A stretch of 64,000 nt of DNA from Lasioglossum baleicum (lineage: Eukaryota; Arthropoda; Insecta; Hymenoptera; Halictidae): NCBI RefSeq assembly GCF_051020765.1, contig NW_027469086.1, positions 868,001 through 932,000 of the forward strand. The letters are read 5' to 3'. The notes under the pieces are model-generated. The model had not been told where the DNA came from, did no database searches, and worked only from the letters and a program-made list of their open reading frames with translations. Each line of letters opens with the position of its first letter. The stretch's first letter is position 1. Made by a program: the position numbers and the translations under genes. Positions 38,523-47,014 of the stretch are shown here, piece after piece.

Positions 38523-39467
38523 GACGAATCGTCGGACTGGTCGTTCGTCCGGATAGTTGTTTGGGTGCGGGCTGTAGTTTGAGTTGAAGATGCGGCCTCC
38601 CGCCTTGGGTTGGCTTCGGTCGGGAGGCCGGACTCGTTTCCCGACCTCCTATTATTATTGAAAGCGCGCTTACGGCACTCGTGAATATCGTGCCCGGGGA
38701 CTTTGCAGTAGTTGCAAAATTTGTTAGAGCTTGAAGGGCGATCTGTGCGACCATCGCGGTACGTGTTTTGGTCGCGAGGATTATTTTCCCATCGCCGTTG
38801 CGGCGTCGGGGAGCGATAAGAGTCCCGGTTTAAGTTTCTCGAGGACTGCTGAGACGAGTCCGGTCTGTTATCGCGGCGTTCTTGAGTTCGCTCTGGAATG
38901 TCACGAGCGGACTCGTACGTGGAACGCGGGCGATACGGCCGGTTATCAGAGAAGCTGACTCGTTTTTCTTCGCGGATCAGTTCTCGTCGACGAGTCTGGT
39001 CTGACTCATACTGCCTGTAAGCAGAGATGGCTGCTTCGAAAACAGTGGCAGGATTTCGCGAAGGGCAATGAAGCACTTCGGCACGCAGCTGGGGAAGGAG
39101 ACCTCGTAGAAAACAATCTACTACGAAGCGATCTAGTTCTTCGTAATCAAGGCCAATATCTGTGGCATCTTGAATCGCGGTTCGAAGGTCTTTAACGCGA
39201 TTGATGAAGTCTAAGATGTGCTCGTTTGGAGCTTGGAGTACACTCGCGAGATCGCCACGGTACTGGTCAACGAATTTGTATGGGCCCAGTACTGTTCGTA
39301 ATTTCTCGCATAGTGCAGAAATTGTGAATATGTGCTGGCCTTCTATAGCGGCATAAGCACGATCGTGGAGTTTATTGCAGAGCAATTTCGTGAGGGCACG
39401 CTCTGCAGTGGCCGGTACGGTGTCACGCGCGCGTTTGCATGCACGTATGAATTGTAGGACGGAAGAC
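38513..39467 (-). pseudogene. gag: Gag of El6, 3' part, interrupted by El7
   Basis: Capsid C-terminal two thirds, basic region and CCHC knuckle of a lineage A Gag. The upstream part is at 48993-49396. The break is the El7 insertion at agac, inside the FDGTSSSVLQF coding region. Stop codon and -1 overlap with protease are intact. Confidence 0.9.
39464..39467. repeat. Target site duplication agac of El7
   Basis: agac at 39464-39467 and 48989-48992; the uninterrupted site ggaagacgaagttcc is present in El3 (11281 on) and El4. Confidence 0.92.
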
Positions 39468-39711
39468 TGTTACGTCGTCCGATGTACGACGTTGGCCTTG
39501 TACACACACTATGTATACAAGGTCTGATCTGCATAAGATCCACACACCGTCCCCTAGACATAAGAGCATAATATTAAGATTTCATTATTCTATTGTTCTA
39601 ATCCTTATCTCCGTCTCTACCCATCACCATAACTTCACCTTGATCAACACCTTACCTCAGTTTCAACCCATCACCACGACACATAATGCAATAAAGTATT
39701 GCATCACTCTG

Positions 39712-39744
39712 GAAGCATCTAGAAGCTTCTAGAAACGTCGAGAA
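39712..39744 (+). promoter_or_regulatory. Heat-shock-type element, El7 5' LTR
   Basis: Seven triplets at strict 5-bp spacing: GAA, ATC, GAA, TTC, GAA, GTC, GAA, starting at 39712, 39717, 39722, 39727, 39732, 39737 and 39742. Five are perfect nGAAn/nTTCn units and two have one mismatch. It lies about 550 bp upstream of the candidate start. It should bind trimeric heat-shock factor if accessible. Confidence 0.62.
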
Positions 39745-39754
39745 GTCCAAGGAC

Positions 39755-39911
39755 TGCTGCATCAGCAGTCCCACGCTCGTAGAGGGCAATAGGACAGCCA
39801 CGAGACTGCAGCGTCAGCAGAAATGCACGTGCAGTCCCCGGGAGCGAAGACGCTGCTGCGTCAGCGGTTCTCCCACTCCGACGACTGAAGAACAAAGAGA
39901 CTGCAGCGTCA
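39755..39911 (+). promoter_or_regulatory. Array of TGACnnnGC-type sites, El7 5' LTR
   Basis: On the minus strand TGACGCTGC (39816-39808), TGACGCAGC (39863-39855) and TGACGCTGC (39911-39903) fit the CncC/Maf antioxidant-response core; a fourth site near 39755 reads TGATGCAGC. They are embedded in degenerate actgcagcgtcagcag repeats. Confidence 0.42.
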
Positions 39912-40271
39912 GCTGTCCCCACTCCGAACGAAGGAGGCAAGGCAGAGCAGGCGCTTGCATCAGTCCGCCTCCATCTCGCGACTCGAGCAGTCCGCCTTCA
40001 GCCAGCGACTCGCACAGACGTGCCTACCTGGCCTCAGAGTCAGTCCGGCTTCAAGAGCAGACGTGTTCAGTCTAGCTCCGCGATAGTGAAGTGTGTCGAT
40101 CCTTCACTCCTAATTCCAATTCCAATTCCAACTCTAACTCAACTCAACTCAAGTCCTAATTCTCATACATTAATCCTACAACATATTACTATATCCATTA
40201 TTCATTAATCCAATTACTACTCCAATTAGAATACTACTTACATATTGTATACCAGTGTACTTACCAGTTCT

Positions 40272-40297
40272 TATTTAATATATCGTTGTTATACCAG
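40272..40297 (+). promoter_or_regulatory. TATA-like box and initiator candidate, LTR A
   Basis: TATTTAATATAT is followed by ATACCAGTGC with the candidate start at A40296. The same TACCAGTGC motif follows the TATA-like stretch of lineage B. Confidence 0.4.
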
Positions 40298-40390
40298 TGC
40301 TTCGATCTTGTTATTCTTGTGTTAGTTCAACACCATCTTCCAATTCAGTTCTTGCATCGAATATATTAAACTCGCGACATATCCGGACTT

Positions 40391-40512
40391 GGTCTAAAGT
40401 GCGCAGTGGAAACGCTGAGCCGCCAATAAGGAATTTGAAGCGAGTCATAAAGAAGTTCTCGTGCCACGTCTAGAATTGGTCTAAAGTGCGCAGTGGAAAC
40501 GCTGAGCCGCCA
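40391..40512 (+). repeat. Duplicated 35-bp leader block, LTR A
   Basis: ggtctaaagtgcgcagtgg... at 40391-40425 is repeated exactly at 40478-40512, 87 bp apart. It lies between the candidate start and the LTR gene, in a region without ATG. All lineage A LTRs have it. Confidence 0.75.
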
Positions 40513-40612
40513 CTATAGACGTGAAGCGAGTTAACTACCAAAAAGGTTAATAACAAGTGGAAGTTCATTTCACTATATATTATTAATATTCCATCATTAC
40601 TATTCCTTACCC

Positions 40613-41131
40613 ATGCGACGCCCACGTCGAGCGGGACGCAAGTATCAACTTGCTAAATTGAGACGCGCGTTGAGAAATAAAGCGGTGCTCGATCAAATCA
40701 TTGCCACTACCGAGTGGACAGAACTTCTGGGAACTACCGAGCACATTCCGTGTGACGCGTCCGATTACGTTTCTGTATACGGTTGCCCTTGCAACCCTCC
40801 TAAAGAGGTCAACCACGCGGACCTCTCGCGAGCTCCGACGCCAGTTCTACATCCGGTCGATTGTCCAGAGGTGATCGACATAGCCGACGACGACGACAGC
40901 CGAGACACGATCATCGTTCCCAGGGTCCGTTGCCGAATCATCCGTGACGTTCCTCTGCCAGCTCATCAACGTGTCATCTTGCGGCCAGCATCCAAGGCCA
41001 CTAACGTCGTCCCGAACCGAGCAGCAGCAACTCTGCCAGATCTTCCCCACCTCGAGGACATCTGTATAGAAGACCCGATGTACGACACCTACTGTCAGTA
41101 CCGCCAATTCCTGCTGCAACAATATTATTAG
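40613..41131 (+). CDS. LTR-encoded SUMO-motif protein (172 aa), El7 5' LTR
   Basis: Intact. The first ATG downstream of the candidate start (317 nt, none before). Basic N-terminus, Cys block CDASDYVSVYGCPCNPP, acidic motif PEVIDIADDDDSRDT, conserved LPHLEDIC and LLQQYY end. As the promoter-proximal ORF of a very young element it is a good test case for expression. The product is expected to be nuclear from its Arg/Lys-rich start; partner and role unknown. Confidence 0.82.
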   Translation: MRRPRRAGRKYQLAKLRRALRNKAVLDQIIATTEWTELLGTTEHIPCDASDYVSVYGCPCNPPKEVNHADLSRAPTPVLHPVDCPEVIDIADDDDSRDTIIVPRVRCRIIRDVPLPAHQRVILRPASKATNVVPNRAAATLPDLPHLEDICIEDPMYDTYCQYRQFLLQQYY

Positions 41132-41149
41132 GCGTTAATACAGCATTGC

Positions 41150-41156
41150 GGTGAGT
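41150..41156 (+). promoter_or_regulatory. Splice-donor candidate in LTR A
   Basis: G|GTGAGT, 19 nt after the LTR gene stop. A pyrimidine-rich stretch (about 41379-41405) ending in aaaacacag (about 41426) could be the acceptor. Position equals the donor candidate of lineage B. Confidence 0.38.
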
Positions 41157-41310
41157 CGTATAACGTTTTGTATAATTGCTGAATCCTGTAAACTCACCGT
41201 TTCCGTTGCATCATCTCGCGCGTGATTCTTGTCGGGACACTTCTTGTAACCGCGTCGGACGTTCTCTTCTTGACTGCATCCATAGCAATATCGGTTGTCC
41301 TAGTGCATAT

Positions 41311-41327
41311 GACAGCCCGCGGCTGTC
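41311..41327 (+). other. U5 stem-loop, LTR A
   Basis: GACAGCC-CGC-GGCTGTC, perfect 7-bp stem with 3-nt loop, embedded in sequence conserved with lineage B. Confidence 0.55.
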
Positions 41328-41445
41328 TCGGCACGAAAGACCACTCCTCATTTTAATCATAATATCTCAACCGTCCGTCTGTCACTGTTCTCTTTTCTCT
41401 CTCCTGGTACCTGTAACAAAAACACAGTGACGGACGTGACAAATT

Positions 41446-41462
41446 TGGCGCAGTCGGTAGGA
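41446..41462 (+). other. tRNA-Ser primer binding site, El7
   Basis: TGGCGCAGTCGGTAGGA, 4 nt after the LTR end. Confidence 0.82.
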
Positions 41463-41552
41463 CATCGAAGTGGTCGCCGATATTTGCACTAATAAGCCCC
41501 GACGCGTGTCAGTACGAAATTCACATTTTAAATCTCATTTATATCCTCCAAA

Positions 41553-42911
41553 ATGTCTCGCCCAATCACGCGATCTCAAAGGGATCTCCAAGCAGATCCT
41601 AACGCAGACCTTCCCCCAATGACCGAGGAAGAGCTACTCCTATACGCACAAGACCTCGCCCGTAGAGAGCAATACCTCAAAGAGGAAACAGATTTCATTG
41701 CCAAATTGCGTCTCAAATATGAAGAAGACGCACAAAACCAAAAGAATATGCTCGACGAAATACGAAAAGAGCTTCGCAACATCCAAATCACGAGTCAAAC
41801 CCTACGTCAACAAACGCCTACACCAGGCCCTAGTAACGCCTCTAATATGCGGGAACCTTCACCGCCAGAGCCACGCGAAATCCCACAGTATGAACCTACT
41901 GGTAATTTCGCTCTAAAACAAGCTGCCGAGCTTGTCCCTAGATTCGACGGAACTTCGTCTTCCGTCCTACAATTCATACGTGCATGCAAACGCGCGCGTG
42001 ACACCGTACCGGCCACTGCAGAGCGTGCCCTCACAAAATTGCTCTGCAATAAACTCCACGATCGTGCTTATGCCGCTATAGAAGGCCAGCACATATTCAC
42101 AATTTCTGCACTATGCGAGAAATTACGAACAGTACTGGGCCCATACAAATTCGTTGACCAGTACCGTGGCGATCTCGCGAGTGTACTCCAAGCTCCAAAC
42201 GAGCACATCTTAGACTTCATCAATCGCGTTAAAGACCTTCGAACCGCGATTCAAGATGCCACAGATATTGGCCTTGATTACGAAGAACTAGATCGCTTCG
42301 TAGTAGATTGTTTTCTACGAGGTCTCCTTCCCCAGCTGCGTGCCGAAGTGCTTCATTGCCCTTCGCGAAATCCTGCCACTGTTTTCGAAGCAGCCATCTC
42401 TGCTTACAGGCAGTATGAGTCAGACCAGACTCGTCGACGAGAACTGATCCGCGAAGAAAAACGAGTCAGCTTCTCTGATAACCGGCCGTATCGCCAGCGT
42501 TCCACGTACGAGTCCCCTCGTGACATTCCAGAGCGAACCCAAGAACGCCGCGATAACAGACCGGACTCGTCTCAGCAGTCCTCAAGAAACTCAAACCGGG
42601 ACTCTTATCGCTCCCCGACGCCGCAACGGCGATGGGAAAATACTCCTCGCGACCAAAACACATACCGCGATGGTCGCACAGATCGCCCCTCAAGCCCTAA
42701 CAAATTTTGCAACTACTGCAAAGTCCCCGGGCACGATATTCACGAGTGCCGTAAGCGCGCTTTCAATAATAATAGGAGGTCGGGAAACGAGTCCGGCCTC
42801 CCGACCGAAGCCAACCCCAGGCGGGAGGCCGCATCTTCAACCCAAACTACAGCCCGCACCCAAACAGCTATCCGGACGAACGACCAGTCCGACGATTCGT
42901 CTCAGCAGTAA
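41553..42911 (+). CDS. gag: Gag, lineage A (452 aa), El7
   Basis: Intact. MSRPITRSQRDLQADPN start with A at -3; coiled-coil-like N-terminal third; capsid core; RRR/RER-rich basic region; CNYCKVPGHDIHEC knuckle near residue 395; Gln-rich end DQSDDSSQQ. Overlaps the -1 protease frame. Virtually the same as El3 Gag, with a few substitutions such as ELRNIQ and PSNASN. Confidence 0.94.
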   Translation: MSRPITRSQRDLQADPNADLPPMTEEELLLYAQDLARREQYLKEETDFIAKLRLKYEEDAQNQKNMLDEIRKELRNIQITSQTLRQQTPTPGPSNASNMREPSPPEPREIPQYEPTGNFALKQAAELVPRFDGTSSSVLQFIRACKRARDTVPATAERALTKLLCNKLHDRAYAAIEGQHIFTISALCEKLRTVLGPYKFVDQYRGDLASVLQAPNEHILDFINRVKDLRTAIQDATDIGLDYEELDRFVVDCFLRGLLPQLRAEVLHCPSRNPATVFEAAISAYRQYESDQTRRRELIREEKRVSFSDNRPYRQRSTYESPRDIPERTQERRDNRPDSSQQSSRNSNRDSYRSPTPQRRWENTPRDQNTYRDGRTDRPSSPNKFCNYCKVPGHDIHECRKRAFNNNRRSGNESGLPTEANPRREAASSTQTTARTQTAIRTNDQSDDSSQQ

Positions 42912-45900
42912 ATCTTGCTGCAGACTCACCAATTCCGCGCGTAAAAATCTCCGCCCCTCAATTACAAAAGAAGTGTGAATTTTTGTTGGACACGGGTTCG
43001 GAGATCAATTTAATTCGTGCGTCAAGTCTAGAACCAAATCTACCTATAGATCATACGAACACTATAGAAGTCCAAGGAATAACCGAGGGATCCATTCCAA
43101 CTCTCGGTCAAATCAAAATACACTTACAGGGTCAAAACCCTATCGAATTTCATGTCTTGGAAGAAAACTTCCCAATTAACATCGACGGAATCCTCGGTTC
43201 TCCCTTCTTCAGAACAGGAGCCGAGATCTCCTTTGCGAATGAATACATTACGATAGGAAACATTCGGGTTCCCTTCTCGAACCCTTGCGCGCCCACGGCT
43301 GAGCCTCGCGATAAATTGGCAGCAGAGGTTATTTCAATGCCTTCGTCTATGACCAACGATCTCGTTAAAACTCCAGCCGCCAAGCGTGAGGAACATTCGG
43401 CAAGGAACGTTCGAGTGTCTTCCTCAAATCCTCGTGCACCCGCGGTCAGACCTTGCAGAGCCCCGGTGACGGAGGTTATTTCAATGCCTCCTCGGGATTC
43501 GATCGAGTACTCCCTAGAGAAAAACGCCGTGAAAAGCCGGCCGGAATCGAAGGAGACTCGAGAGATATCGGAGTACACTGCGAGAAGTCGGATCGTGGAG
43601 CGTGAGGATCGAGTCCGAACAAAGACTCCTCTGAAATCCGAAGAATTCGTCCTCGAACCTCGTACCGTTGCGTGTATAGCGGTCGACGTCGAAGGACCTA
43701 AACAGGGATATATCCGCCGTGTTAATGTAGCGCCGGATGTATTCCTGGGTGACTGCGTCGTCACCAATCGTAAAGGCAAAGCGAGCCTCCGGTGTTTTAA
43801 CACCTCGTCGGAAAGAGTTTCATTTCGATTGCCCCCATTGGAGATGGAAGAAATCGAGTCGTACTCTTCCGACTTTTCTAATTCCGGGTATCATCCCGAC
43901 GTATTCGGTAACCATCCCGACCTTTCTAATTCCGGGAACTATCCCGACGCATTCGGTAACCATCCCGACCTTTCTAATTCCGGGTATCATCCCGACGTAT
44001 TCGGTAACCATCCCGACCTTTCTAATTCCGGGTATCATCCCGACGCATTCGGTAACCATCCCGACCTTTCTAATTCCGGGTATCATCCCGACGCATTCGG
44101 TAACCATCCCGACCTTACTAACTCCGGTAACCAGCCCGATTCTTATTCTAACTCCGGTAACCAGCCGGATTCTCATTCTAACTCCGGTAACCAGCCCGAT
44201 TCTTATACTAACTCCGGTAACCAGCCCGATCTTTATACTAACTCCGGTAACCAGCCCGATTCTCATACTAACTCCGGTAACCAGCCCGATTCTTATACTA
44301 ACTCCGGTAACCAGCCCGATTCTCATACTAACTCCGGTAACCAGCCCGATCATTATTCTAACTCCGGTAACCAGCCCGATCAATTCCAAGACCAACTCCA
44401 TTCCTACGACAATCAAAGATCTCCAAGACCCATATGTAAGCAGGTCTGTTCTATATTGCACAATAAATCCAGCGACAGTTCTAAACCAGAGAAGGATATC
44501 AAAGCCTCTAAAGTAAAAGAACGTCATAACTTACTTCGAAATCATATCTTTGATGATCCACAGAAACTCGATTCCTTTCAACTTCCATCTGCACGTTGCC
44601 ATGTGAAGCGAAACCAATACGATAAAATTAATCTCTGCGCTACAGCGAAATGCGCGTCAGCAAGAAAGAAATATAAATCCGAGTATCCTCACGATAACGG
44701 ATACCCCTACCAGATTAAACGAGCGAAATACGAAACCTCTGATCAGCAAAATCTCCTTCCACCACTGGAAGATCAGCATATCACATCGCAACACCGCTCC
44801 TCCGAAGCAGCAATCGCCTCAGAAGACCGTCAGTCCTTAGACACACACGAAACTGTAATCATGCAGCCGATCCAAGTTGCCATCTTACTCTCTATAGCCA
44901 CGCGAGTGTACACCCTCATCGGATACGATTGTGGAGGATCTACACTGAACACGACAACGTTCTCCATCATCGATATTCCTGATTGCGAGCCTGAAGAAAT
45001 CAAGCCCACGGAGGACTCAGTAAAAATCCAATTGCTACAACTAGCAGAGTTTACTCAGACGAGAGTAATCCAGTGCCACATAGAAATCGACCGCACGATA
45101 TTCTATTGTGGCATGCACTCACATGTTTCCATCGTCACGAACGGACGACAAGAATATTTACTGGCAACCACCAGCGAAACCTGTTCCGAGTTGCAGAAAA
45201 CCGGAACAATCCTCATCACTCCGACCGCCCAGGTCACGGGAGTCCAGCCCAATTCTACTACATCCCGCAGCCTCACATTGGCGGGAGAACTTCAAAATAA
45301 CGGGCAATGCGCGGGAACAACGTACAACGACCCATTCGGCACTTGGACCAGTGTCGTTGTACAGGCCATTGTTCGAATAACCCTGAGGGACTACACAGCA
45401 ACAGTGAAGCTCTCTACAGGTCAGATCCATCTACAGTCAGGACAAATATGCTCCTTCACAAAAGGAAGCTGCCTTGATACGCAAGATGGACATACATTCT
45501 GGGACGTCGTTCCCAACGATTACTGCAAGTTCAATAGCTACGACGTTCTTTACGAAGGACTAGCTACCAGAGTTTCTACAAAGACAAAGTTCTCACCTAC
45601 ACTATATATGGTGGAATCTGAAGACACCACATTCGCGTTGACAGAATCTGGTCGTACATCAATTTGCGGTTATATTATTATTCGCACGGAGCACCCCAAG
45701 CTCTTTATTCTGGATACAAGTTTGTCCGGTAAATTCAAGGAACGCACTCACACCATAGTAAACAATCTGGACATATTCACCTACGTGAATAGTAAGTTCA
45801 TCTACGTAGAAAAACATCTGAAAAGTCAACTTACCCAGTTGTACCAGGATGTCATCCGGCAAAAGTGCGAACTGGAGAAACAGGTCCTTCAAAACGCACT

Positions 45901-46948
45901 AACGATGTTACACTCATCACCGGAAGAAATAGCAGCTGCCATTATGCGAGAACCAGGATTCGTCGCAGTTCCAGCTGGAGAAGTGGTGCATATTATAAAG
46001 TGCATTCCAGTAACCGTACAAGTTCGGAAAACGGATAAGTGTTTCGATGAACTTCCGATCACTTACCAGAATTCTTCCAAGTTCTTAAAGCCAGGAGATC
46101 ATATTATAGTTGCCACAGGTACAGAAAAGCCGTGCAATGAACTCCTGCCGCCTCTCTACAAAATAAACGGAATTTGGTATCGTTTAACGCCGTCACTCAC
46201 AGAGACCGTTGCCCCAGCAACATTACAACCGCTCATCAAACCCACGTGGAAGTACGTGGATCCAACAAATATCGCAACAGGCGGAATCTATTCCCAAGAG
46301 GATCTCAACAAACTACAGGACCACATCATGTTTCCAGTGGAAAGAGTGGCCGTAATAAATTCTATCGCCCAAGGAGCATCCGGCAGAGATTACGCAACAG
46401 GGAACGTTAATATGTTCAACCTGCTTGACGAAAACTCCCTGCAACAGATAGCGGAGTCAACAGCACAAAAACTGTGGTCAGGATTCACCACATTTGGTTC
46501 AATCAGTGCCGGAGTGCTAGGAATATATATAGCAATCCGAACAATAAAGACTATCATAAGTACCATAATCAATGGTATTGCATTGCACTCACTTTACGGA
46601 TGGAGTTTGCATCTAGCAGTCGCCGTATGGAGCTCCCTCACAAGATTCTTCATCTTCCTGAAGCAAAAGGACAATACTTACACGTATGCAGCAAGTTACA
46701 GGAAAGACAAAAGTGAAAGTGTTAGTGAACAAAGTGATTCCCCACCCACCCTAAACCCCGAGAAAAGACAGTCGAAAAATGAACATTGCGAATACGACTT
46801 GTCGGACATTACAAAACCAGCCCCAACCCCACGTGCCGACACCGACAACATTTCAGTGCGACCAGTGTTTCGTTCAAATATAGAAAATACTCGCCGAGAA
46901 CTGTGCTCCCTGCGCGGAGTACCCCCGGACGATGCGTCGCATGAATGA
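42902..46948 (+). CDS. env: Protease, repeats, linker and chuvirus-like envelope glycoprotein, El7
   Basis: One open frame in -1 to gag. Protease (LLDTGSEINLIRASSL, DGILGSPFF), conserved QGYIRRVNVAPD module, repeat array, Cys-containing linker, then the glycoprotein from ATG 44861 (695 residues). The glycoprotein has a hydrophobic start MQPIQVAILLSIATRVYTL, IGYDCGGS, numerous Cys, NxS/T sites, a C-terminal membrane region (GSISAGVLGIYIAIRT on), and the tail RRELCSLRGVPPDDASHE. It aligns along its whole length with El2 env, with many synonymous-looking differences. Could be translated as one polyprotein or from a spliced env mRNA. Confidence 0.82.
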   Translation, partial: SAVNLAADSPIPRVKISAPQLQKKCEFLLDTGSEINLIRASSLEPNLPIDHTNTIEVQGITEGSIPTLGQIKIHLQGQNPIEFHVLEENFPINIDGILGSPFFRTGAEISFANEYITIGNIRVPFSNPCAPTAEPRDKLAAEVISMPSSMTNDLVKTPAAKREEHSARNVRVSSSNPRAPAVRPCRAPVTEVISMPPRDSIEYSLEKNAVKSRPESKETREISEYTARSRIVEREDRVRTKTPLKSEEFVLEPRTVACIAVDVEGPKQGYIRRVNVAPDVFLGDCVVTNRKGKASLRCFNTSSERVSFRLPPLEMEEIESYSSDFSNSGYHPDVFGNHPDLSNSGNYPDAFGNHPDLSNSGYHPDVFGNHPDLSNSGYHPDAFGNHPDLSNSGYHPDAFGNHPDLTNSGNQPDSYSNSGNQPDSHSNSGNQPDSYTNSGNQPDLYTNSGNQPDSHTNSGNQPDSYTNSGNQPDSHTNSGNQPDHYSNSGNQPDQFQDQLHSYDNQRSPRPICKQVCSILHNKSSDSSKPEKDIKASKVKERHNLLRNHIFDDPQKLDSFQLPSARCHVKRNQYDKINLCATAKCASARKKYKSEYPHDNGYPYQIKRAKYETSDQQNLLPPLEDQHITSQHRSSEAAIASEDRQSLDTHETVIMQPIQVAILLSIATRVYTLIGYDCGGSTLNTTTFSIIDIPDCEPEEIKPTEDSVKIQLLQLAEFTQTRVIQCHIEIDRTIFYCGMHSHVSIVTNGRQEYLLATTSETCSELQKTGTILITPTAQVTGVQPNSTTSRSLTLAGELQNNGQCAGTTYNDPFGTWTSVVVQAIVRITLRDYTATVKLSTGQIHLQSGQICSFTKGSCLDTQDGHTFWDVVPNDYCKFNSYDVLYEGLATRVSTKTKFSPTLYMVESEDTTFALTESGRTSICGYIIIRTEHPKLFILDTSLSGKFKERTHTIVNNLDIFTYVNSKFIYVEKHLKSQLTQLYQDVIRQKCELEKQVLQNALTMLHSSPEEIAAAIMREPGFVAVPAGEVVHIIKCIPVTVQVRKTDKCFDELPITYQNSSKFLKPGDHIIVATGTEKPCNELLPPLYKINGIWYRLTPSLTETVAPATLQPLIKPTWKYVDPTNIATGGIYSQEDLNKLQDHIMFPVERVAVINSIAQGASGRDYATGNVNMFNLLDENSLQQIAESTAQKLWSGFTTFGSISAGVLGIYIAIRTIKTIISTIINGIALHSLYGWSLHLAVAVWSSLTRFFIFLKQKDNTYTYAASYRKDKSESVSEQSDSPPTLNPEKRQSKNEHCEYDLSDITKPAPTPRADTDNISVRPVFRSNIENTRRELCSLRGVPPDDASHE
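43875..44391 (+). repeat. Coding tandem repeat array, El7
   Basis: Five 48-bp FGNHPDLSNSG-type units followed by about nine 30-bp NSGNQPDSHT-type units; the 30-bp class is the same as in El1 and El4. Confidence 0.9.
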
Positions 46949-47000
46949 ATGTGAAAGCGAGTGTTGAGCGAGAAATTTCTTCCTTGTAAGAAATTTCTTT

Positions 47001-47014
47001 TCCGCGTTGGGAGG
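47001..47014 (+). other. Polypurine tract of El7
   Basis: tccgcgttgggagg directly before the 3' LTR. Confidence 0.6.

Larger units (their letters stand above)
39468..41441 (+). repeat. El7 5' LTR (lineage A, 1974 bp)
   Basis: Starts TGTTACGTCGTCCGATG, ends GTGACGGACGTGACA. Subterminal hairpins: ACGTCGT/ACGACGT (39472-39492) and CCTTGTA/TACAAGG just after. U3 has the heat-shock-type element and TGACnnnGC sites; the downstream part has the duplicated leader, LTR gene, splice-donor match and U5 hairpin. Confidence 0.95.

Noticed and set aside
43875..44391. CRISPR-like regular repeats
   Set aside because: Units are contiguous and coding, without spacers, inside a eukaryotic retroelement frame.
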